38,666 nt of DNA. Origin: Mycobacterium sp. E796 (GTDB lineage Bacteria; Actinomycetota; Actinomycetes; Mycobacteriales; Mycobacteriaceae). The translations under genes were made by a program, and so were the position numbers. The stretch spans positions 1 through 38,666 of the forward strand of contig NZ_LZKK01000056.1 of the NCBI RefSeq assembly GCF_001672815.1, written 5' to 3'. Shown here in pieces: positions 15,634 through 26,150 of the stretch (positions are counted from its first letter, which is position 1; each line of letters starts with the position of its first letter). Under the pieces are notes generated by a model, which did not search any database, had not been told where the DNA came from, and saw only the letters and a list, made by a program, of their open reading frames with translations.

Positions 15634-18251
15634 AGCTGCACCGGCTCGTCTTGACCAACTATCGCGGCATCGCGCACCGCGAGATCGAGTTCCCCGACCA
15701 CGGCGTGGTGGTGGTGTGCGGCGCCAACGAGATCGGCAAGTCCTCGATGATCGAGGCGCTCGACCTGCTGCTGGAATCCCGGGACCGCTCCACGAGAAAA
15801 GAAGTCAAGCAGGTCAAGCCGACCCACAGCGACGTCGGCTCCGAGGTGAGTGCCGAAATCAGCTGCGGCCCTTATCGATTCGTCTACCGCAAGCGGTTCC
15901 ACAAGAAATGCGAGACAGAGCTGACGGTGCTGACCCCGCGCCGCGAACAGCTTACCGGCGACGAGGCCCACGAACGGGTCCGGGCAATGCTGGCCGAGAC
16001 GGTCGACAACGACCTCTGGCACGCCCAACGGGTTTTGCAGGCCACGTCGACGGCCGCGGTCGATCTGTCCGGGTGCGACGCGCTGTCGCGAGCCCTCGAC
16101 GTGGCCGCGGGTGACGCCGGGGCGCTGTCGGGCACCGAGCCGCTGCTGATCGAGCGGATCGACGCCGAATACGGCCGCTACTTCACCCCGACCGGACGGC
16201 CCACGGGGGAATGGGCCGGCGCGATCGGCCGCCTGAAAGACGCCGAGGCCGCGGTAGCCGAATGGACGGCGGCGGTGGCCGAGGTCGACGACCGGGTGCG
16301 ACGCCACGCCGAGCTGACGGAGCGGGTGGCCGAGCTGTCGCAGCAGCGGGCCGCAGCCGGCCCACGGCTCGAGGCCGCCCGGCAAGCCGCTGACCGCATC
16401 ACCGAACTGACCAACCAGGCGCGCGAGGCCAAGCTGCTCGCCGACGCCGCGACCGCCACCTGCACCGCGGCCGGCGCCGCCCACACCGGGCGGGTGCGGC
16501 TGCTCACCGAAATCCAGACCCGTACCGCCAGCGTCGCAGCGGCCACGGCCGAGGAGCAGCAGGCCGCAGACGCGCAGAAGGCAGCGGCGGCCGACGCGCA
16601 GGCCACCCACGAAGCCGTCGAAGCGGCCGCCCAGCGACTGGCCGACCTGAAACGCCGCGCCGAATCCGCGCGGCGCGCGGTCGATCAGCTCGCCGCCCGC
16701 GAGGAGGCCGACCGCCTGAGCGCGCGGCTGGCCAAGATCGCCGCCATCCAAAGCGACCGCCACCGCGTCTGCGCAGAGCTGGCGGCGGTCAAAATCACCG
16801 ACGAGTCGCTTCGGCGGATCGAAAACGCCGCCGCCGCCGTCGATCGCATCGGCGGGCAGCTGGCGTTGACGTCCGCCGCGGTGGAATTCACCGCGATTGC
16901 CGACATCGAGCTCGTCACCGGCGAGCAACGCGCGTCGCTGCCGGCCGGCCAGATCTGGTCGATCACCGCGACCGGCCCCACCACCGTCGAGGTTCCCGGC
17001 GTGCTGACCGCGCGGGTCACCCCCGGCGCGACCACGCTGGACGTCCAAGCCAAATTCGCTGCAGCACAAGACGAACTCGCCAAAGCGCTGCAAGCCGCCG
17101 ACGTGACGGACCTCGCGTCGGCACGGTCCGCCGACCAGCGCCGCCGCGAATTGCAGGGCTGCCGCGACCAATTGGACGCCACCGTGTCCGGGCTGTGCGG
17201 CGACGAAACCGTCGACCAACTGCGGGAGCGGCTGGCGCAGTTGCGCGCCGATCACCCGGCCCACCCGGACCTCGTCCCTAAAGACGCCGACGCCGCCCGC
17301 ACCGAACTGGACGCCGCTGAGGCCGCCCACACCGCCGCGGCCACGGAATGTGAACAACGCCGCAAAGCCGCGACGGCCGCCGACGCCGCACTGGCCGAGG
17401 CGTCAACGCGCGCAACGGTTTCCCAGAACACGCTGCAGGCCCAACGCGCCGAGCTGGACGTCGCGACCGATCGGCTGGCCCGAGAGCGCGCCGAGGTGAG
17501 CGACGAGGACCTCGCGTCGGCGGCGCAGGCGGGGCTTAAAGGCAAAGAGGACGCCGAGCGCCGCGTCGCCGAACTCGCGGACGCGCTCGCGGCCGCCGCG
17601 CCGGACGAGGTCGCCGCCGAATTGACCGCCGCCAGCGAGGCGGCCGACGCGCTGCGCGACCAATACGAAGACGCGAACCGCGCGTTGCGCGAAATCGCCA
17701 TCGAACTCTCGGTTTTCGGCAGCGAGGGCCGCCAGGGCAAGCTGGACGCCGCGCAGACCGAACGCGAGCACGCCGCCGGCCAGCACGAGCGGATCGGCAG
17801 CCGGGCACGGGCAGCCCAGTTGTTGCGCTCGGTGATGACACGGCACCGCGACACCACCCGGCAGCGCTACGTCGAGCCCTATCGCACGGAACTGCAGCGG
17901 CTCGGTCGCCCGGTGTTCGGCCCCGACTTCGAGGTCGACATCGACAGCGACCTGTGCATCCGCAGCCGCACCCTGAACGGCGTCACAGTGCCCTACGAAT
18001 CGCTGTCCGGCGGCGCCAAGGAGCAGCTCGGCATCCTGGCCAGGCTGGCCGGCGCGGCCCTGGTCGCCAAGGAGGACAGCGTCCCGGTGGTGGTCGACGA
18101 CGCGCTGGGTTTCACCGATCCCGACCGCCTGGCCAAGATGGGGCAGGTGTTCGACACCGTCGGCGCGCACGGCCAGGTGATCGTGCTGACATGCAGCCCC
18201 GACCGCTACGACGGCGTGCACGACGCGCACCGAATCGACCTCAACGTTTAG
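15630..18251 (+). CDS. SbcC/Rad50-like SMC-type ATPase
   Basis: This 873-residue protein has the split ATPase layout. The N-terminal lobe holds Walker A GANEIGKSS (residues 31-39). A long Ala/Glu/Arg-rich coiled coil (about 190-720) follows, then the C-terminal lobe with signature LSGGAKEQ (about 791) and Walker B VPVVVDDALGFTD. It corresponds to Rv1278 (875 residues). No CxxC zinc-hook motif is visible in the coiled coil, unlike classical SbcC/Rad50, so dimer bridging must differ or be absent. A globular insert interrupts the coil near residues 410-470. Start and stop overlap (GTGA) with the nuclease gene shows tight coupling. Confidence 0.9.
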   Translation: MKLHRLVLTNYRGIAHREIEFPDHGVVVVCGANEIGKSSMIEALDLLLESRDRSTRKEVKQVKPTHSDVGSEVSAEISCGPYRFVYRKRFHKKCETELTVLTPRREQLTGDEAHERVRAMLAETVDNDLWHAQRVLQATSTAAVDLSGCDALSRALDVAAGDAGALSGTEPLLIERIDAEYGRYFTPTGRPTGEWAGAIGRLKDAEAAVAEWTAAVAEVDDRVRRHAELTERVAELSQQRAAAGPRLEAARQAADRITELTNQAREAKLLADAATATCTAAGAAHTGRVRLLTEIQTRTASVAAATAEEQQAADAQKAAAADAQATHEAVEAAAQRLADLKRRAESARRAVDQLAAREEADRLSARLAKIAAIQSDRHRVCAELAAVKITDESLRRIENAAAAVDRIGGQLALTSAAVEFTAIADIELVTGEQRASLPAGQIWSITATGPTTVEVPGVLTARVTPGATTLDVQAKFAAAQDELAKALQAADVTDLASARSADQRRRELQGCRDQLDATVSGLCGDETVDQLRERLAQLRADHPAHPDLVPKDADAARTELDAAEAAHTAAATECEQRRKAATAADAALAEASTRATVSQNTLQAQRAELDVATDRLARERAEVSDEDLASAAQAGLKGKEDAERRVAELADALAAAAPDEVAAELTAASEAADALRDQYEDANRALREIAIELSVFGSEGRQGKLDAAQTEREHAAGQHERIGSRARAAQLLRSVMTRHRDTTRQRYVEPYRTELQRLGRPVFGPDFEVDIDSDLCIRSRTLNGVTVPYESLSGGAKEQLGILARLAGAALVAKEDSVPVVVDDALGFTDPDRLAKMGQVFDTVGAHGQVIVLTCSPDRYDGVHDAHRIDLNV

Positions 18252-18289
18252 CATGAAGCGCTCGACGGTATTTGTCTCGGTGGAGCGCT

Positions 18290-19543
18290 ATGACCATGAA
18301 CTCGAAACGGCGTCGGCAGCAAGAGAAGCTGGCCGCGCTGCCCGGCGTGCGGGCGGTGCGTCGGCCGGTCGCGCCGGGTAGCACCGAAGAGTTCGATCTC
18401 TACTACGTGCGCGGCGGCCGCAAGTCCGCCCACCCGCTGGTGATCATCCCGGGCGGCCCGGGAGTCGCGTCGGTCCAGATGTACAAGGGGCTGCGGCGCC
18501 GGGCCGCCGCCGCGGGCCTCGACGTCATCATGATCGAGCATCGCGGCGTGGGGATGTCGCGTCACGACGACTCCGGTGCAGACCTGCCGCCCGATGCCCT
18601 CACGGTCAATCAGGTCGTCGACGACGTGGCCGCTGTGCTCGACGACGCGCGCGTGGACTCGGCCGTCATCTACGGAGCGTCGTACGGCACTTACATCGCC
18701 GCCGGAGTTGGCGTGCGCCACCCGGGCCGGGTGCATGCGATGGTCCTCGATTCGCCGCTGCTGTCGCGCCACGACATCGTGATCGTGCGCCGCGCGATCC
18801 GCCGGCTGCTGCTCAGGGGTGACAGTCCCGAAACCGCCCCGCTCGCACCGAAAGTCCGCAAGCTCGTCGATGCCGGCGTTATGACGGCGGCGGCCACCCA
18901 GGTCGTCGCGACGATCTACGGCCATGGCGGGGCGACGCTGCTCGACCGGCAACTCGACCTGCTGCTCGACGACCGAAAGGTGTTGTGGTGGGCGCTGTCC
19001 CGATTCGCGACCCTCTCTAACCTGCCGTACCGCTACGAGGAAGACCTGGTGAGCCGCATCGCATTCCGCGAACTCGACTATGCCGCCGAGCCCGACGGCC
19101 TGCCGCTGGACCCGGCCGTGGCCGAACGCGAAAGCCGCACCCAGACGGCAACGTTCGAGGATGAGCCATACGACCTGCCGGCCGAGATGCCGAAATTCGG
19201 CTGGCCCACCGCGGTGATCTCCGGTGGCCGCGATCTCATCACGCCGCCGCCGGTCGCCCAGCGGGTGGCGTCCCTGATTCCCAACGCGCAGCTGCTCAAG
19301 CTCCCCACCATGGCCCACAGCGCGCTGGACTTTCGCGAGCCCGCGGTCCTGGCCATCGCCGGCGCGGTGTGCCGCGGCGAATTCGAGGGCCTGGCCGCCC
19401 AGGCGCCGGCGCTGGACGAGCTGCCGCCGCGGCCGTCGGTCCGCTTGCTGTGGAAGGCGATCGAGCTTGCCGCCATCGCCGAGGGCGCGCTGCCGGCCCT
19501 GCGGGTCCCCGCGCCGTTGCGGCGGCGGGTCAGGTCCGCATGA
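18290..19543 (+). CDS. Alpha/beta hydrolase, proline-iminopeptidase-like (S33)
   Basis: This 417-residue protein has the alpha/beta-hydrolase fold. It shows an oxyanion-hole motif PGGPG (about 54-58), IEHRGVGMS, the nucleophile elbow YGASYGTY with Ser131, a late acid in SGGRDLITPP and His in MAHSALD. The PGGPG motif and length point to the S33 peptidase/tripeptidyl group, but the substrate is uncertain. There is no signal peptide, so it is probably cytosolic. ATG codons at 18290 and 18296 follow GGAG; a TTG at 18272 is less likely. It follows sbcC by 38 bases, and its 3' end overlaps the convergent oppA gene by 14 bases. In M. tuberculosis I recall a GMC oxidoreductase (Rv1279) here instead. 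Confidence 0.85.
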   Translation: MTMNSKRRRQQEKLAALPGVRAVRRPVAPGSTEEFDLYYVRGGRKSAHPLVIIPGGPGVASVQMYKGLRRRAAAAGLDVIMIEHRGVGMSRHDDSGADLPPDALTVNQVVDDVAAVLDDARVDSAVIYGASYGTYIAAGVGVRHPGRVHAMVLDSPLLSRHDIVIVRRAIRRLLLRGDSPETAPLAPKVRKLVDAGVMTAAATQVVATIYGHGGATLLDRQLDLLLDDRKVLWWALSRFATLSNLPYRYEEDLVSRIAFRELDYAAEPDGLPLDPAVAERESRTQTATFEDEPYDLPAEMPKFGWPTAVISGGRDLITPPPVAQRVASLIPNAQLLKLPTMAHSALDFREPAVLAIAGAVCRGEFEGLAAQAPALDELPPRPSVRLLWKAIELAAIAEGALPALRVPAPLRRRVRSA

Positions 19544-21194
19544 ACCCGATCGCGGTGTAGTTCAGGTCGCCCAGGCCGGCCGCGCCGAAGTTGGCCAGCG
19601 TGCTGCGCACCGCGACGTCACCGGGGGATTGGGTCAGCGGCAGGCTGAATCCCTCCGCCCAGATGAGTTTGTCGAGGTCGTTGGCCAACGCCTGCGCCTT
19701 CCCGGGATCGAGTTCTTCGAGCGTCCGCTCGATCGCGGCGTCGATCTCCGGGCTGCCGATCTTGCCGAAGTTGCTTGCCCCGTCGGACTGGTAGATCTGC
19801 GTCAGCGACGAGAGCGGGAACGCGTCACCGAGCCAGCCGAACTGAGCGATGTCGAAGGCCCCGACGTTGACATAGTTGGTGAAGAAGCCGCTGCCCGACC
19901 GCGCGACGAGTTCGAGCTTGACGCCGATCTGGGCGAGGCTGTGCTGGGCGATCTGCGCAAACACCTTGCTGCCCTGCGCGTCGTAGAACAGGTCGCGGAT
20001 GACCAGCTGGCGACCGTCGCGCTCGCGGAACTGTCCGCCCCGCTTCCACCCCAGTGCGTCGAGTTCCCGGCTCGCCGCGGCCGGGTCGTAGGGCACGACG
20101 GAGCTGTTGTCCTGGTAGCCCTGTTGGCCCGCGACGTAGATGTGGTTGCCCAGCGCCACCGGGTTGCTGGTGAGGCCGTACTGGACGACCTTGGCGATGG
20201 TCTGGCGGTCGATGCCCTTGGCCACGGCGACCCGTAATGCCTTGTCTTCCAAGATCGCCCCGGGGGCGCCGTTGAAGGTGAAGTGCGACCAGCTCGGCGC
20301 GGGGGCCCGCCGTATCGAAATGCCCTTGGTCCGTTGGGCAATCGTCAGCTGGTCCACGGAGCCGATCCCGGTCGCATCGATCGTGTTGTTCTGCAGCGCC
20401 GGTAGCCGGGCGGCGTCGTCGAGCACCAGGTAGGTGATGCTGTCCAGCCGCGGGCGTGCGCCCCACCATTTCGGGTTGCGGGTCAACACGATTCGCTGCG
20501 TCGTCCGGTCCAGCGACGACACGATGAACGGCCCGGCCGTCGGGCCCGGTCCGTCGAGCTGGCCCTTGTTGAACACCTCCGGCGTGGAGGTCATGCTGGC
20601 CGGCAGCAGCATGCCGTTGCCCGCGAACATGCCGCGCCACTCGGCGTACGGCTTGGCGAACGTCATGATGGCCTGCCGGTCATCGACCCCCCGGGTGACC
20701 GACGCGACGCGGTCGGCGCCGCTGAATCCGGCGATCTCGAAGGCCTTGTCGACGCCGCTGAGGGCGTGGATTTGGCTGGCGATGTCCTGCCAGGTGACCG
20801 GCGCGCCGTCGGACCACACGGCCTTGGGGTTGATCGTGTAGGTGACCACCTGCGGGTTGGTCCCGGTGAGCTCGACGCTGGTGAAGTAGTCGGTGTCGAC
20901 GGTGGTCGAGCCGTCCGGACCGATGACGAACGCCCGCGGCAAGGTCGCCTTCATCATCGAGGCGACCTCGGCCGAGTTGCCGTCGATGCTGAGAATGTTG
21001 AAGTTGGGCGGAAAGTCGCTGAGCGAGAGCCGCAGGTTGCCGCCGTCCCGCAGCGTTGCGGGATCGCGCGGGTTGACGTCGCTGGTGGTGCCGATCGAGG
21101 CCTTGTTGCCCGTGGTGGGCGTCAGGTCGATGGCCGGCGAGCATCCGGTGAGCACCAACGCGGCGACCACCAACACGGCCAGGGCCCTAGACAT
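19530..21194 (-). CDS. oppA: OppA, oligopeptide-binding lipoprotein
   Basis: This 554-residue periplasmic-type solute-binding lipoprotein (SBP family 5) has a signal peptide with lipobox VLTGC (Cys18). The family core runs through [27 protein letters not shown] and the C-terminal [17 protein letters not shown] region. It binds peptides outside the membrane and delivers them to OppBC. Length and position match Rv1280c. The ATG at 21194 is chosen because it begins the signal sequence; it overlaps the oppD stop by eight bases. It is the last gene of the oppBCDA operon. Confidence 0.93.
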   Translation of the reverse strand: MSRALAVLVVAALVLTGCSPAIDLTPTTGNKASIGTTSDVNPRDPATLRDGGNLRLSLSDFPPNFNILSIDGNSAEVASMMKATLPRAFVIGPDGSTTVDTDYFTSVELTGTNPQVVTYTINPKAVWSDGAPVTWQDIASQIHALSGVDKAFEIAGFSGADRVASVTRGVDDRQAIMTFAKPYAEWRGMFAGNGMLLPASMTSTPEVFNKGQLDGPGPTAGPFIVSSLDRTTQRIVLTRNPKWWGARPRLDSITYLVLDDAARLPALQNNTIDATGIGSVDQLTIAQRTKGISIRRAPAPSWSHFTFNGAPGAILEDKALRVAVAKGIDRQTIAKVVQYGLTSNPVALGNHIYVAGQQGYQDNSSVVPYDPAAASRELDALGWKRGGQFRERDGRQLVIRDLFYDAQGSKVFAQIAQHSLAQIGVKLELVARSGSGFFTNYVNVGAFDIAQFGWLGDAFPLSSLTQIYQSDGASNFGKIGSPEIDAAIERTLEELDPGKAQALANDLDKLIWAEGFSLPLTQSPGDVAVRSTLANFGAAGLGDLNYTAIGFMRT

Positions 21195-23028
21195 ACTTCC
21201 CCGGATCCGGTTGGGGCACCGCGCCCAGCAGCCGCCGCGTGTAATCGTGCTGCGGATTGGCGAACAGCTGCTCGCTGTCGCCCTGCTCCACGATGGCGCC
21301 GGCATACATCACCACCACGTCGTGCGCGAGGTGCTTGACCACCGAAAGGTCGTGGGAAACAAAGAGGTACGACAGGCCGAATTGCTCCTGCAGGTCGAGC
21401 AGCAGGTTGATGATCCCAGCCTGGATGGAGACGTCGAGGGCGGACACCGGCTCGTCGAGCGCCAGGATCTTGGGCTGCAGCGCCAGCGCCCGCGCGATGC
21501 CGATGCGCTGCTTCTGCCCACCGGAAAACTCGGCGGGATAGCGGGTCGCGTCCGCACGGCGCAGGCCCACGATCTCCAGCAACTCGGCCACCCGGGCGAA
21601 CGTCGCGTTCTTGTCGAAGCCGTTGGCCCGCAACGGTTCGGCCAACAGCTCGAATACGGGCAGCCGCGGATCCAGCGACGCCACCGGGTCTTGGAACACG
21701 ACCTGGATGTCGCGGCGCAGCTCCCGCCGGCGCGTCGGGCTCAACGAGGCGACGTCGTTGCCCAGCACCTCGATCGAACCGGATTGCGGCGCAACCAGTT
21801 CCAGGATCTCGTGCAGCGTGGTCGACTTGCCCGAACCGGACTCGCCGACGATGCCCAAGGTGCGGCCCTGCCGTAGCTCGAAGCTGATGCCGTCGACGGC
21901 TCGGACCTCGCCGACGGCGCGGCGGAACACGACGCCCTTAGTCAGCCGGTAGGTCTTGACCAGGTCGCGCACCCGGACCACGACCGAAGAGTCACGAGGA
22001 GTCGGCTCGACGCGCGCGGAGGTGTTGACGCCGTAGATATCCGCGGCGCTGCGGTCGCCGACCTGATCGGTGCGGATGCAGGCGGCCCGATGATCGACGC
22101 CGACCTCGATCAATTCCGGTTCGGCGGAGCGGCATTCGTCGATGGCCAGCGGGCAGCGCGGCGCGAAGGGGCAGCCCGGATCCAGCCCCGCGAGCGACGG
22201 CGGCGCGCCGGGGATGGGCACCAGCCGGGTGCCCTGCGGTGCGTCCAGCCGGGGCACCGACCCCAACAGGCCGACGGTGTAAGGCATCTGGCGCGCTCGG
22301 TACAGGTCGCTCACAGCGGCCGACTCCACCACCCGCCCGGCATACATCACCAGCGCCCGGTCGGCGAACTCGGCGACCACGCCGAGGTCGTGCGTGATGA
22401 TGAGCACCCCGGCGCCGGTGACGTCGCGGGCCGTCTTGAGCACCTCCAGGATCTGCGCCTGCACCGTGACGTCCAGCGCGGTGGTGGGTTCGTCGCAGAT
22501 CAACAGGTCCGGGTCGTTGGCGATCGCGATCGCGATGACCACGCGCTGCCGTTCGCCGCCGGACAGCTCGTGCGGAAACGCCCGGGCGCGCCGCTCGGGC
22601 TGCGAAATGCCAACTAGTTCAAGCAGTTCGACCGCGCGCAGACGAGCCGCCTTGCGCCCGACGCGCGGCTGGTGGACCTCGATCGCCTCGGCGATTTGGT
22701 CGCCGACGGTGTACACCGGCGTCAGCGCCGACATCGGATCCTGGAAGACCATGCCGACGGTCTTGCCGCGGAATCCTGACATCGCATCGTCGCCGAGTCC
22801 CAGCAATTCGGTGCCCTGCAACCGGACCGAGCCGCGCACGCGCGCGTACTCCGGCAGCAGCCCGACCACCGCCATCGCCGACACGGACTTGCCCGAGCCC
22901 GATTCGCCGACCATGGCCACGACTTCGCCAGGTTCGATGTGATAGCTGATGCCGCGCACCGCGGTCACCGGCGGGCCGTCACTCGGGAACGTGACGGCCA
23001 GGTCGCTCACCTCCAGCAGCGGGCTCAT
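21187..23028 (-). CDS. oppD: OppD, peptide importer ATPase with two ABC domains
   Basis: This 613-residue fusion of two ABC ATPase domains equals OppD plus OppF of other bacteria. Domain 1 (about 5-260) has [16 protein letters not shown] and [12 protein letters not shown]. Its C-terminal extension carries the cysteine-rich motif [14 protein letters not shown] followed by a fourth Cys (HRAAC), as in Opp/Dpp ATPases that bind an iron-sulfur cluster. Domain 2 (about 330-600) has [17 protein letters not shown] and [12 protein letters not shown]. It energises import through OppB/OppC and matches Rv1281c (612 residues). The ATG at 23028 overlaps the oppC stop (ATGA). Upstream reading in the same frame to 24138 is antisense-frame noise inside oppC/oppB. 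Confidence 0.95.
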   Translation of the reverse strand: MSPLLEVSDLAVTFPSDGPPVTAVRGISYHIEPGEVVAMVGESGSGKSVSAMAVVGLLPEYARVRGSVRLQGTELLGLGDDAMSGFRGKTVGMVFQDPMSALTPVYTVGDQIAEAIEVHQPRVGRKAARLRAVELLELVGISQPERRARAFPHELSGGERQRVVIAIAIANDPDLLICDEPTTALDVTVQAQILEVLKTARDVTGAGVLIITHDLGVVAEFADRALVMYAGRVVESAAVSDLYRARQMPYTVGLLGSVPRLDAPQGTRLVPIPGAPPSLAGLDPGCPFAPRCPLAIDECRSAEPELIEVGVDHRAACIRTDQVGDRSAADIYGVNTSARVEPTPRDSSVVVRVRDLVKTYRLTKGVVFRRAVGEVRAVDGISFELRQGRTLGIVGESGSGKSTTLHEILELVAPQSGSIEVLGNDVASLSPTRRRELRRDIQVVFQDPVASLDPRLPVFELLAEPLRANGFDKNATFARVAELLEIVGLRRADATRYPAEFSGGQKQRIGIARALALQPKILALDEPVSALDVSIQAGIINLLLDLQEQFGLSYLFVSHDLSVVKHLAHDVVVMYAGAIVEQGDSEQLFANPQHDYTRRLLGAVPQPDPGKYV

Positions 23029-23930
23029 CGGCGCCCCAGCCCGCTGCCCGGGTCGAGCGCGTCGCGCAGCCCGTCGCCGGTCACGTTGGCGCACACCAGG
23101 ATCAGCACCAGGACACCGGCCGGGAACAGGAACACCCACGGGAAGGTGGTCGCCGACTGGGTGCCGTTGGCGATCAGCGTGCCCAGCGACACGTCGGGCG
23201 GCTGGATCCCGAAACCGAGGAAGCTCAGGCCGGTTTCGGCCAGGATGGCCGAGGCCACGTTGAGGGCCGCGTCGATGATCAATATCGACGCCACGTTGGG
23301 CACCACGTGGCCGATGATGATCCGCCGGCTGGATACCCCCATATACCGTGCGGCGCGGATGAATTCGCGCTCGCGCAGGCTCATCGTCATGCCCCGGACC
23401 ATGCGCGAGCTGATCATCCACCCGAAGGCGGCCAGCAGCAGCACCAGCAGCAGGACGCTGGACGACTTCTTGACCCGCGGCGTGAGAATCGCGATCAGGA
23501 TGAAGCTGGGCACCACCAAAAGCAGGTCGACCACCCACATCAGCACCCGGTCGCGCCATCCGCCGAAGTAGCCGGCGATCGACCCGACCGTGGCGGCGAT
23601 GCCGGTGGAGATGAACGCCACGCAGACGCCGATCAGCATCGACTTCTGCATGCCCCGCAGGATCTGCGCCAACAGGTCTTGGCCCAGCGCGTTGGTGCCC
23701 AGCCAGTGCCGGGCGTTCGGCGGCTGCAGCAGCGCATTGAAATCGAGGTCGTCGTAGGAGTAGGGCAGCAGCGACGGCAGCGCGTAGCAGCCGACGAACA
23801 GCAGCACCAGCAGCGTCAGCGACGCCACCGCGAGCCGGTTGCGCCCGAACCGGCGCAGCACCAGCGTTCGGCGCGACGTGAACCCTTCCGGCGTCGAGAC
23901 CCCTTGCGCCGCAGCCACTCGAGACGTCAT
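23025..23930 (-). CDS. oppC: OppC, peptide importer permease
   Basis: This 301-residue inner-membrane permease has an N-terminal helix ([20 protein letters not shown]), the OppC N-terminal domain with [19 protein letters not shown], and five more helices. The EAA loop for docking the ATPase reads [18 protein letters not shown]. It pairs with OppB and corresponds to Rv1282c. The start at 23930 ([10 protein letters not shown]) overlaps the oppB stop by four bases. A longer reading to 24632 is out of frame with the conserved oppB coding sequence and is rejected. Confidence 0.94.
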   Translation of the reverse strand: MTSRVAAAQGVSTPEGFTSRRTLVLRRFGRNRLAVASLTLLVLLFVGCYALPSLLPYSYDDLDFNALLQPPNARHWLGTNALGQDLLAQILRGMQKSMLIGVCVAFISTGIAATVGSIAGYFGGWRDRVLMWVVDLLLVVPSFILIAILTPRVKKSSSVLLLVLLLAAFGWMISSRMVRGMTMSLREREFIRAARYMGVSSRRIIIGHVVPNVASILIIDAALNVASAILAETGLSFLGFGIQPPDVSLGTLIANGTQSATTFPWVFLFPAGVLVLILVCANVTGDGLRDALDPGSGLGRR

Positions 23931-24904
23931 GAGACCCGCACCCTCGGATCGAGCGCAGCGTAGAAGACGTCCGACAACAGGCCGGCGAGCAGCACCACCG
24001 TGCCGGTGAACAGCGTGATGGCCGCGATGATGTTGGTGTCCTGGGCCGTAATGCCCTGCACCAGCCATTCGCCCATGCCGTGCCAGCCGAAGATCTTTTC
24101 GACGAATACGGCCCCGACGACCAGCCCGGCCACCCCATACGCGAACAGCGTGGCCAGCGGTATCAGGGCGGTGCGCAGCCCGTGCTTGAACAGCGCGCGG
24201 CGACGGGTCAGCCCCTTGGCGCGGGCGGTGCGAATGAAGTCCTGCCCGAGGACGTCGAGCATCGCGTTGCGCTGATATCGGCTGTATCCCGCCGCGCCCA
24301 TCAGCGCCAGCGTCAGCGTGGGCAGGATCAGGTGCCGCAACCGGTCGACCAACTCCGGCCAGAACCCGCCGGTCACGCCCGGTGACGTCTCCCCGGTGTA
24401 GTCGAAGAGGTGCATGTCGAGGGCCCAGTTGACTCGCAGCGCGCCGAGGATCAGCAGGTTGGCGATGACGAACGACGGAGTGCTCAGCAACAGCAGCGCC
24501 AGCAGCGTGACGACGCGGTCGCTCAGCCGGTACTGGCGGATCGCGCCCCACGCCCCCGCGACGATGCCCAGCACCGTGCCGACCAGGGAGCCGACGACCA
24601 GCAGCCGCAGGCTGACCCCGACGCGGCGCCACAGCGTGGTGGCGACGGGTTGTCCGGTGATGGTCGTGCCGAAGTCACCGCGGACGACGTGCGAGGCCCA
24701 GTTCGCGTAGCGGAGCGGTATCGGCTTGTCCAAGCCGAGCGCGTGGGCCTTGGCGTCGATGACAGCCTGCGGCGGGCGCGGGTTGCGCTGCAACAGGCTG
24801 TCCAGCGGCGAGAACGCCACCGAGGTCAGGCAATAGGTCAGAAACGACGCCAGTGCCAGCAGCACGATGTAGTTGAGCAACCGGCGCGCCAGGAAACGAA
24901 TCAT
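23927..24904 (-). CDS. oppB: OppB, peptide importer permease
   Basis: This 325-residue permease has six predicted helices. The first is at residues 5-30 ([20 protein letters not shown]). The DppB/OppB-type periplasmic loop contains the [12 protein letters not shown] region. The EAA motif is [19 protein letters not shown]. It is the first gene of the oppBCDA unit, each gene overlapping the next, and matches Rv1283c in length. A candidate -10 (TAACCT, minus strand 24942-24937) lies in the short region divergent from canA; no clear ribosome site was seen. Confidence 0.94.
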   Translation of the reverse strand: MIRFLARRLLNYIVLLALASFLTYCLTSVAFSPLDSLLQRNPRPPQAVIDAKAHALGLDKPIPLRYANWASHVVRGDFGTTITGQPVATTLWRRVGVSLRLLVVGSLVGTVLGIVAGAWGAIRQYRLSDRVVTLLALLLLSTPSFVIANLLILGALRVNWALDMHLFDYTGETSPGVTGGFWPELVDRLRHLILPTLTLALMGAAGYSRYQRNAMLDVLGQDFIRTARAKGLTRRRALFKHGLRTALIPLATLFAYGVAGLVVGAVFVEKIFGWHGMGEWLVQGITAQDTNIIAAITLFTGTVVLLAGLLSDVFYAALDPRVRVS

Positions 24905-25006
24905 GCCCGACCGAGCCGCCCGTGCCGCATTGGGACAGGTTATCGAGCCGGCCGGAGCGTTGTGATCCGGCTGATTTTCATGCGTGAATTACGGGTGGCT
25001 CGCTGC

Positions 25007-25012
25007 TACTTT
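25007..25012 (+). promoter_or_regulatory. Extended -10 upstream of canA
   Basis: TGCTACTTT has the TGn-TAnnnT pattern of an extended -10 and lies 27 bases before the GTG of canA. A GAGGAGG ribosome site lies between it and the start codon. Confidence 0.4.
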
Positions 25013-25039
25013 CAGGCCGCTACACCCCGAGGAGGCTTC

Positions 25040-25531
25040 GTGACGGTTACTGATGACTACCTGGCCAATAACGCCCAATACGCGAGCACCTTCACGGGCC
25101 CGCTGCCGATGCCGCCGAGCAAACACGTCGCGGTCGTCGCGTGCATGGATGCGCGGCTCGACGTCTATCGCCTGCTTGGTCTCAATGAGGGGGAGGCCCA
25201 CGTCATCCGTAACGCGGGCGGCGTCGTCACCGACGACGTCATCCGCTCGCTGGCCATCAGCCAGCGGCTGCTGGGGACCCGCGAGATCATCCTGATCCAC
25301 CACAGCGACTGCGGCATGCTCACGTTCACGGACGACGACTTCAAGCGCGGCATCCAGGACGAGACCGGGGTCAAGCCGCCCTGGGCGGCCGAGGCGTTCC
25401 CAGATGCCGCCGAGGATGTCCGGCAGTCGCTGCGCCGCATCGAGAACAGCCCGTTCGTGACCAAGCACGTGTCGCTGCGTGGCTTCGTCTTCGACGTCGC
25501 CACCGGCAAGCTCGAGGAAGTGACCCTCTAG
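25040..25531 (+). CDS. canA: Beta-class carbonic anhydrase CanA
   Basis: This 163-residue zinc enzyme interconverts CO2 and bicarbonate. Zinc ligands Cys35 (in ACMDAR), His88 and Cys91 (in HHSDCG) are present, as is the Asp37-Arg39 dyad of beta-carbonic anhydrases. Length and sequence agree with M. tuberculosis Rv1284 (CanA). There is no signal peptide. The GTG start is fixed by GAGGAGG a few bases upstream. It is monocistronic by appearance: divergent from oppB and followed by a strong palindrome against the convergent thioesterase gene. In M. tuberculosis it also lies just before the sulfate-activation genes. Confidence 0.95.
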   Translation: MTVTDDYLANNAQYASTFTGPLPMPPSKHVAVVACMDARLDVYRLLGLNEGEAHVIRNAGGVVTDDVIRSLAISQRLLGTREIILIHHSDCGMLTFTDDDFKRGIQDETGVKPPWAAEAFPDAAEDVRQSLRRIENSPFVTKHVSLRGFVFDVATGKLEEVTL

Positions 25532-25532
25532 C

Positions 25533-25592
25533 GCGAGCAGACGCAAAAGCCCCTAATTGGGGCCAAATTTGGGGGCCTTTGCGTCTGCTCGC
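25533..25592. terminator. Long inverted repeat, bidirectional terminator
   Basis: Arms GCGAGCAGACGCAAAAGCCCC and its near-perfect complement (one mismatch) flank an AT-rich loop between the convergent canA and thioesterase genes. The GCGAGCAGACGCAAA core is one I recognise as a recurrent intergenic palindrome in mycobacteria. It can stop transcription from both sides. Confidence 0.75.
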
Positions 25593-25600
25593 CGCAGAAC

Positions 25601-26020
25601 CTAGCCCACCTTGTACGTCGCCAACGCCTTGGCGACCAGGGTGCCCGACGGATCGACGATCTCGGCCTCGCAATTGACCAACGACCGGCCGCGCCGCAGC
25701 ACCCGGCCCACCCCGATCAGGTCGCACGCCCGGGCCGGCGCCATGAAATCCAGCGCCATCGAGACCGTCACACCCCGCAGTGACGGGGGAGCGTCCGCGC
25801 CGCACCACGCCGCCGCCATCACGGTCAGGTCGGCCAGGGTGGCGATCGCGCCGCCGTGCACCATGTCGCCGACGGTGACGTTGGTCGGATCCCAGGGCAG
25901 CCGCAGCCTGACCTCGTCGTCGGCCAGCTGATCGGCGACGATTCCCAGCTTCGCCACGAACGGCGATTGGGGGAGGAATTGCGAGATGACTTCGCGGCCG
26001 CTCTGCGTTTCAGTCGTCAT
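25601..26020 (-). CDS. PaaI-type hotdog-fold thioesterase
   Basis: This protein of about 139 residues has the hotdog thioesterase pattern. The HGG-containing helix is TVGDMVHGGAIATLADLTVMAA, where MVHGG plus the Asp/Thr further on match the PaaI/YdiI active-site region. The second half VTVSMALDFMAPARACDLIG follows. It probably hydrolyses an acyl-CoA thioester; the acyl group is unknown. Two ATG starts are possible (26020, used here, or 26038), neither with a strong ribosome site. It is divergent from cysD, with about 185 bases between start codons that hold the cysD promoter. Confidence 0.82.
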   Translation of the reverse strand: MTTETQSGREVISQFLPQSPFVAKLGIVADQLADDEVRLRLPWDPTNVTVGDMVHGGAIATLADLTVMAAAWCGADAPPSLRGVTVSMALDFMAPARACDLIGVGRVLRRGRSLVNCEAEIVDPSGTLVAKALATYKVG

Positions 26021-26112
26021 GCGCTCATGCTCGCGCACGCACCCGCCGGCGCAAAAGACAATTGACCCCTCGTGGCGTAATGCGTCGCGTGCTTGTCACC
26101 TGCGCCAAACCG

Positions 26113-26144
26113 TTGACATCGGCGGGGACGGCTGGTTCTATATA
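26113..26144 (+). promoter_or_regulatory. Promoter of the cysD operon
   Basis: TTGACA (26113-26118) is a consensus -35. Overlapping -10 candidates follow in TTCTATATA (26136-26144): TTCTAT at 17-bp spacing or TATATA at 20 bp. The following 60 bases carry the operator-like repeats and the cysD ribosome site. Confidence 0.55.
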
Positions 26145-26150
26145 CGACAA

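Noticed and set aside
15270..17357. Long minus-strand open frame opposite sbcD/sbcC
   Set aside because: Antisense shadow; the plus strand has Walker A, signature and four-base overlap with sbcD.
23028..24138. In-frame extension of oppD to nearly 1000 residues
   Set aside because: The extra part lies in oppC and oppB in another frame, is Arg/Ala/Gly-rich and lacks any domain; the ABC domain starts cleanly at 23028.
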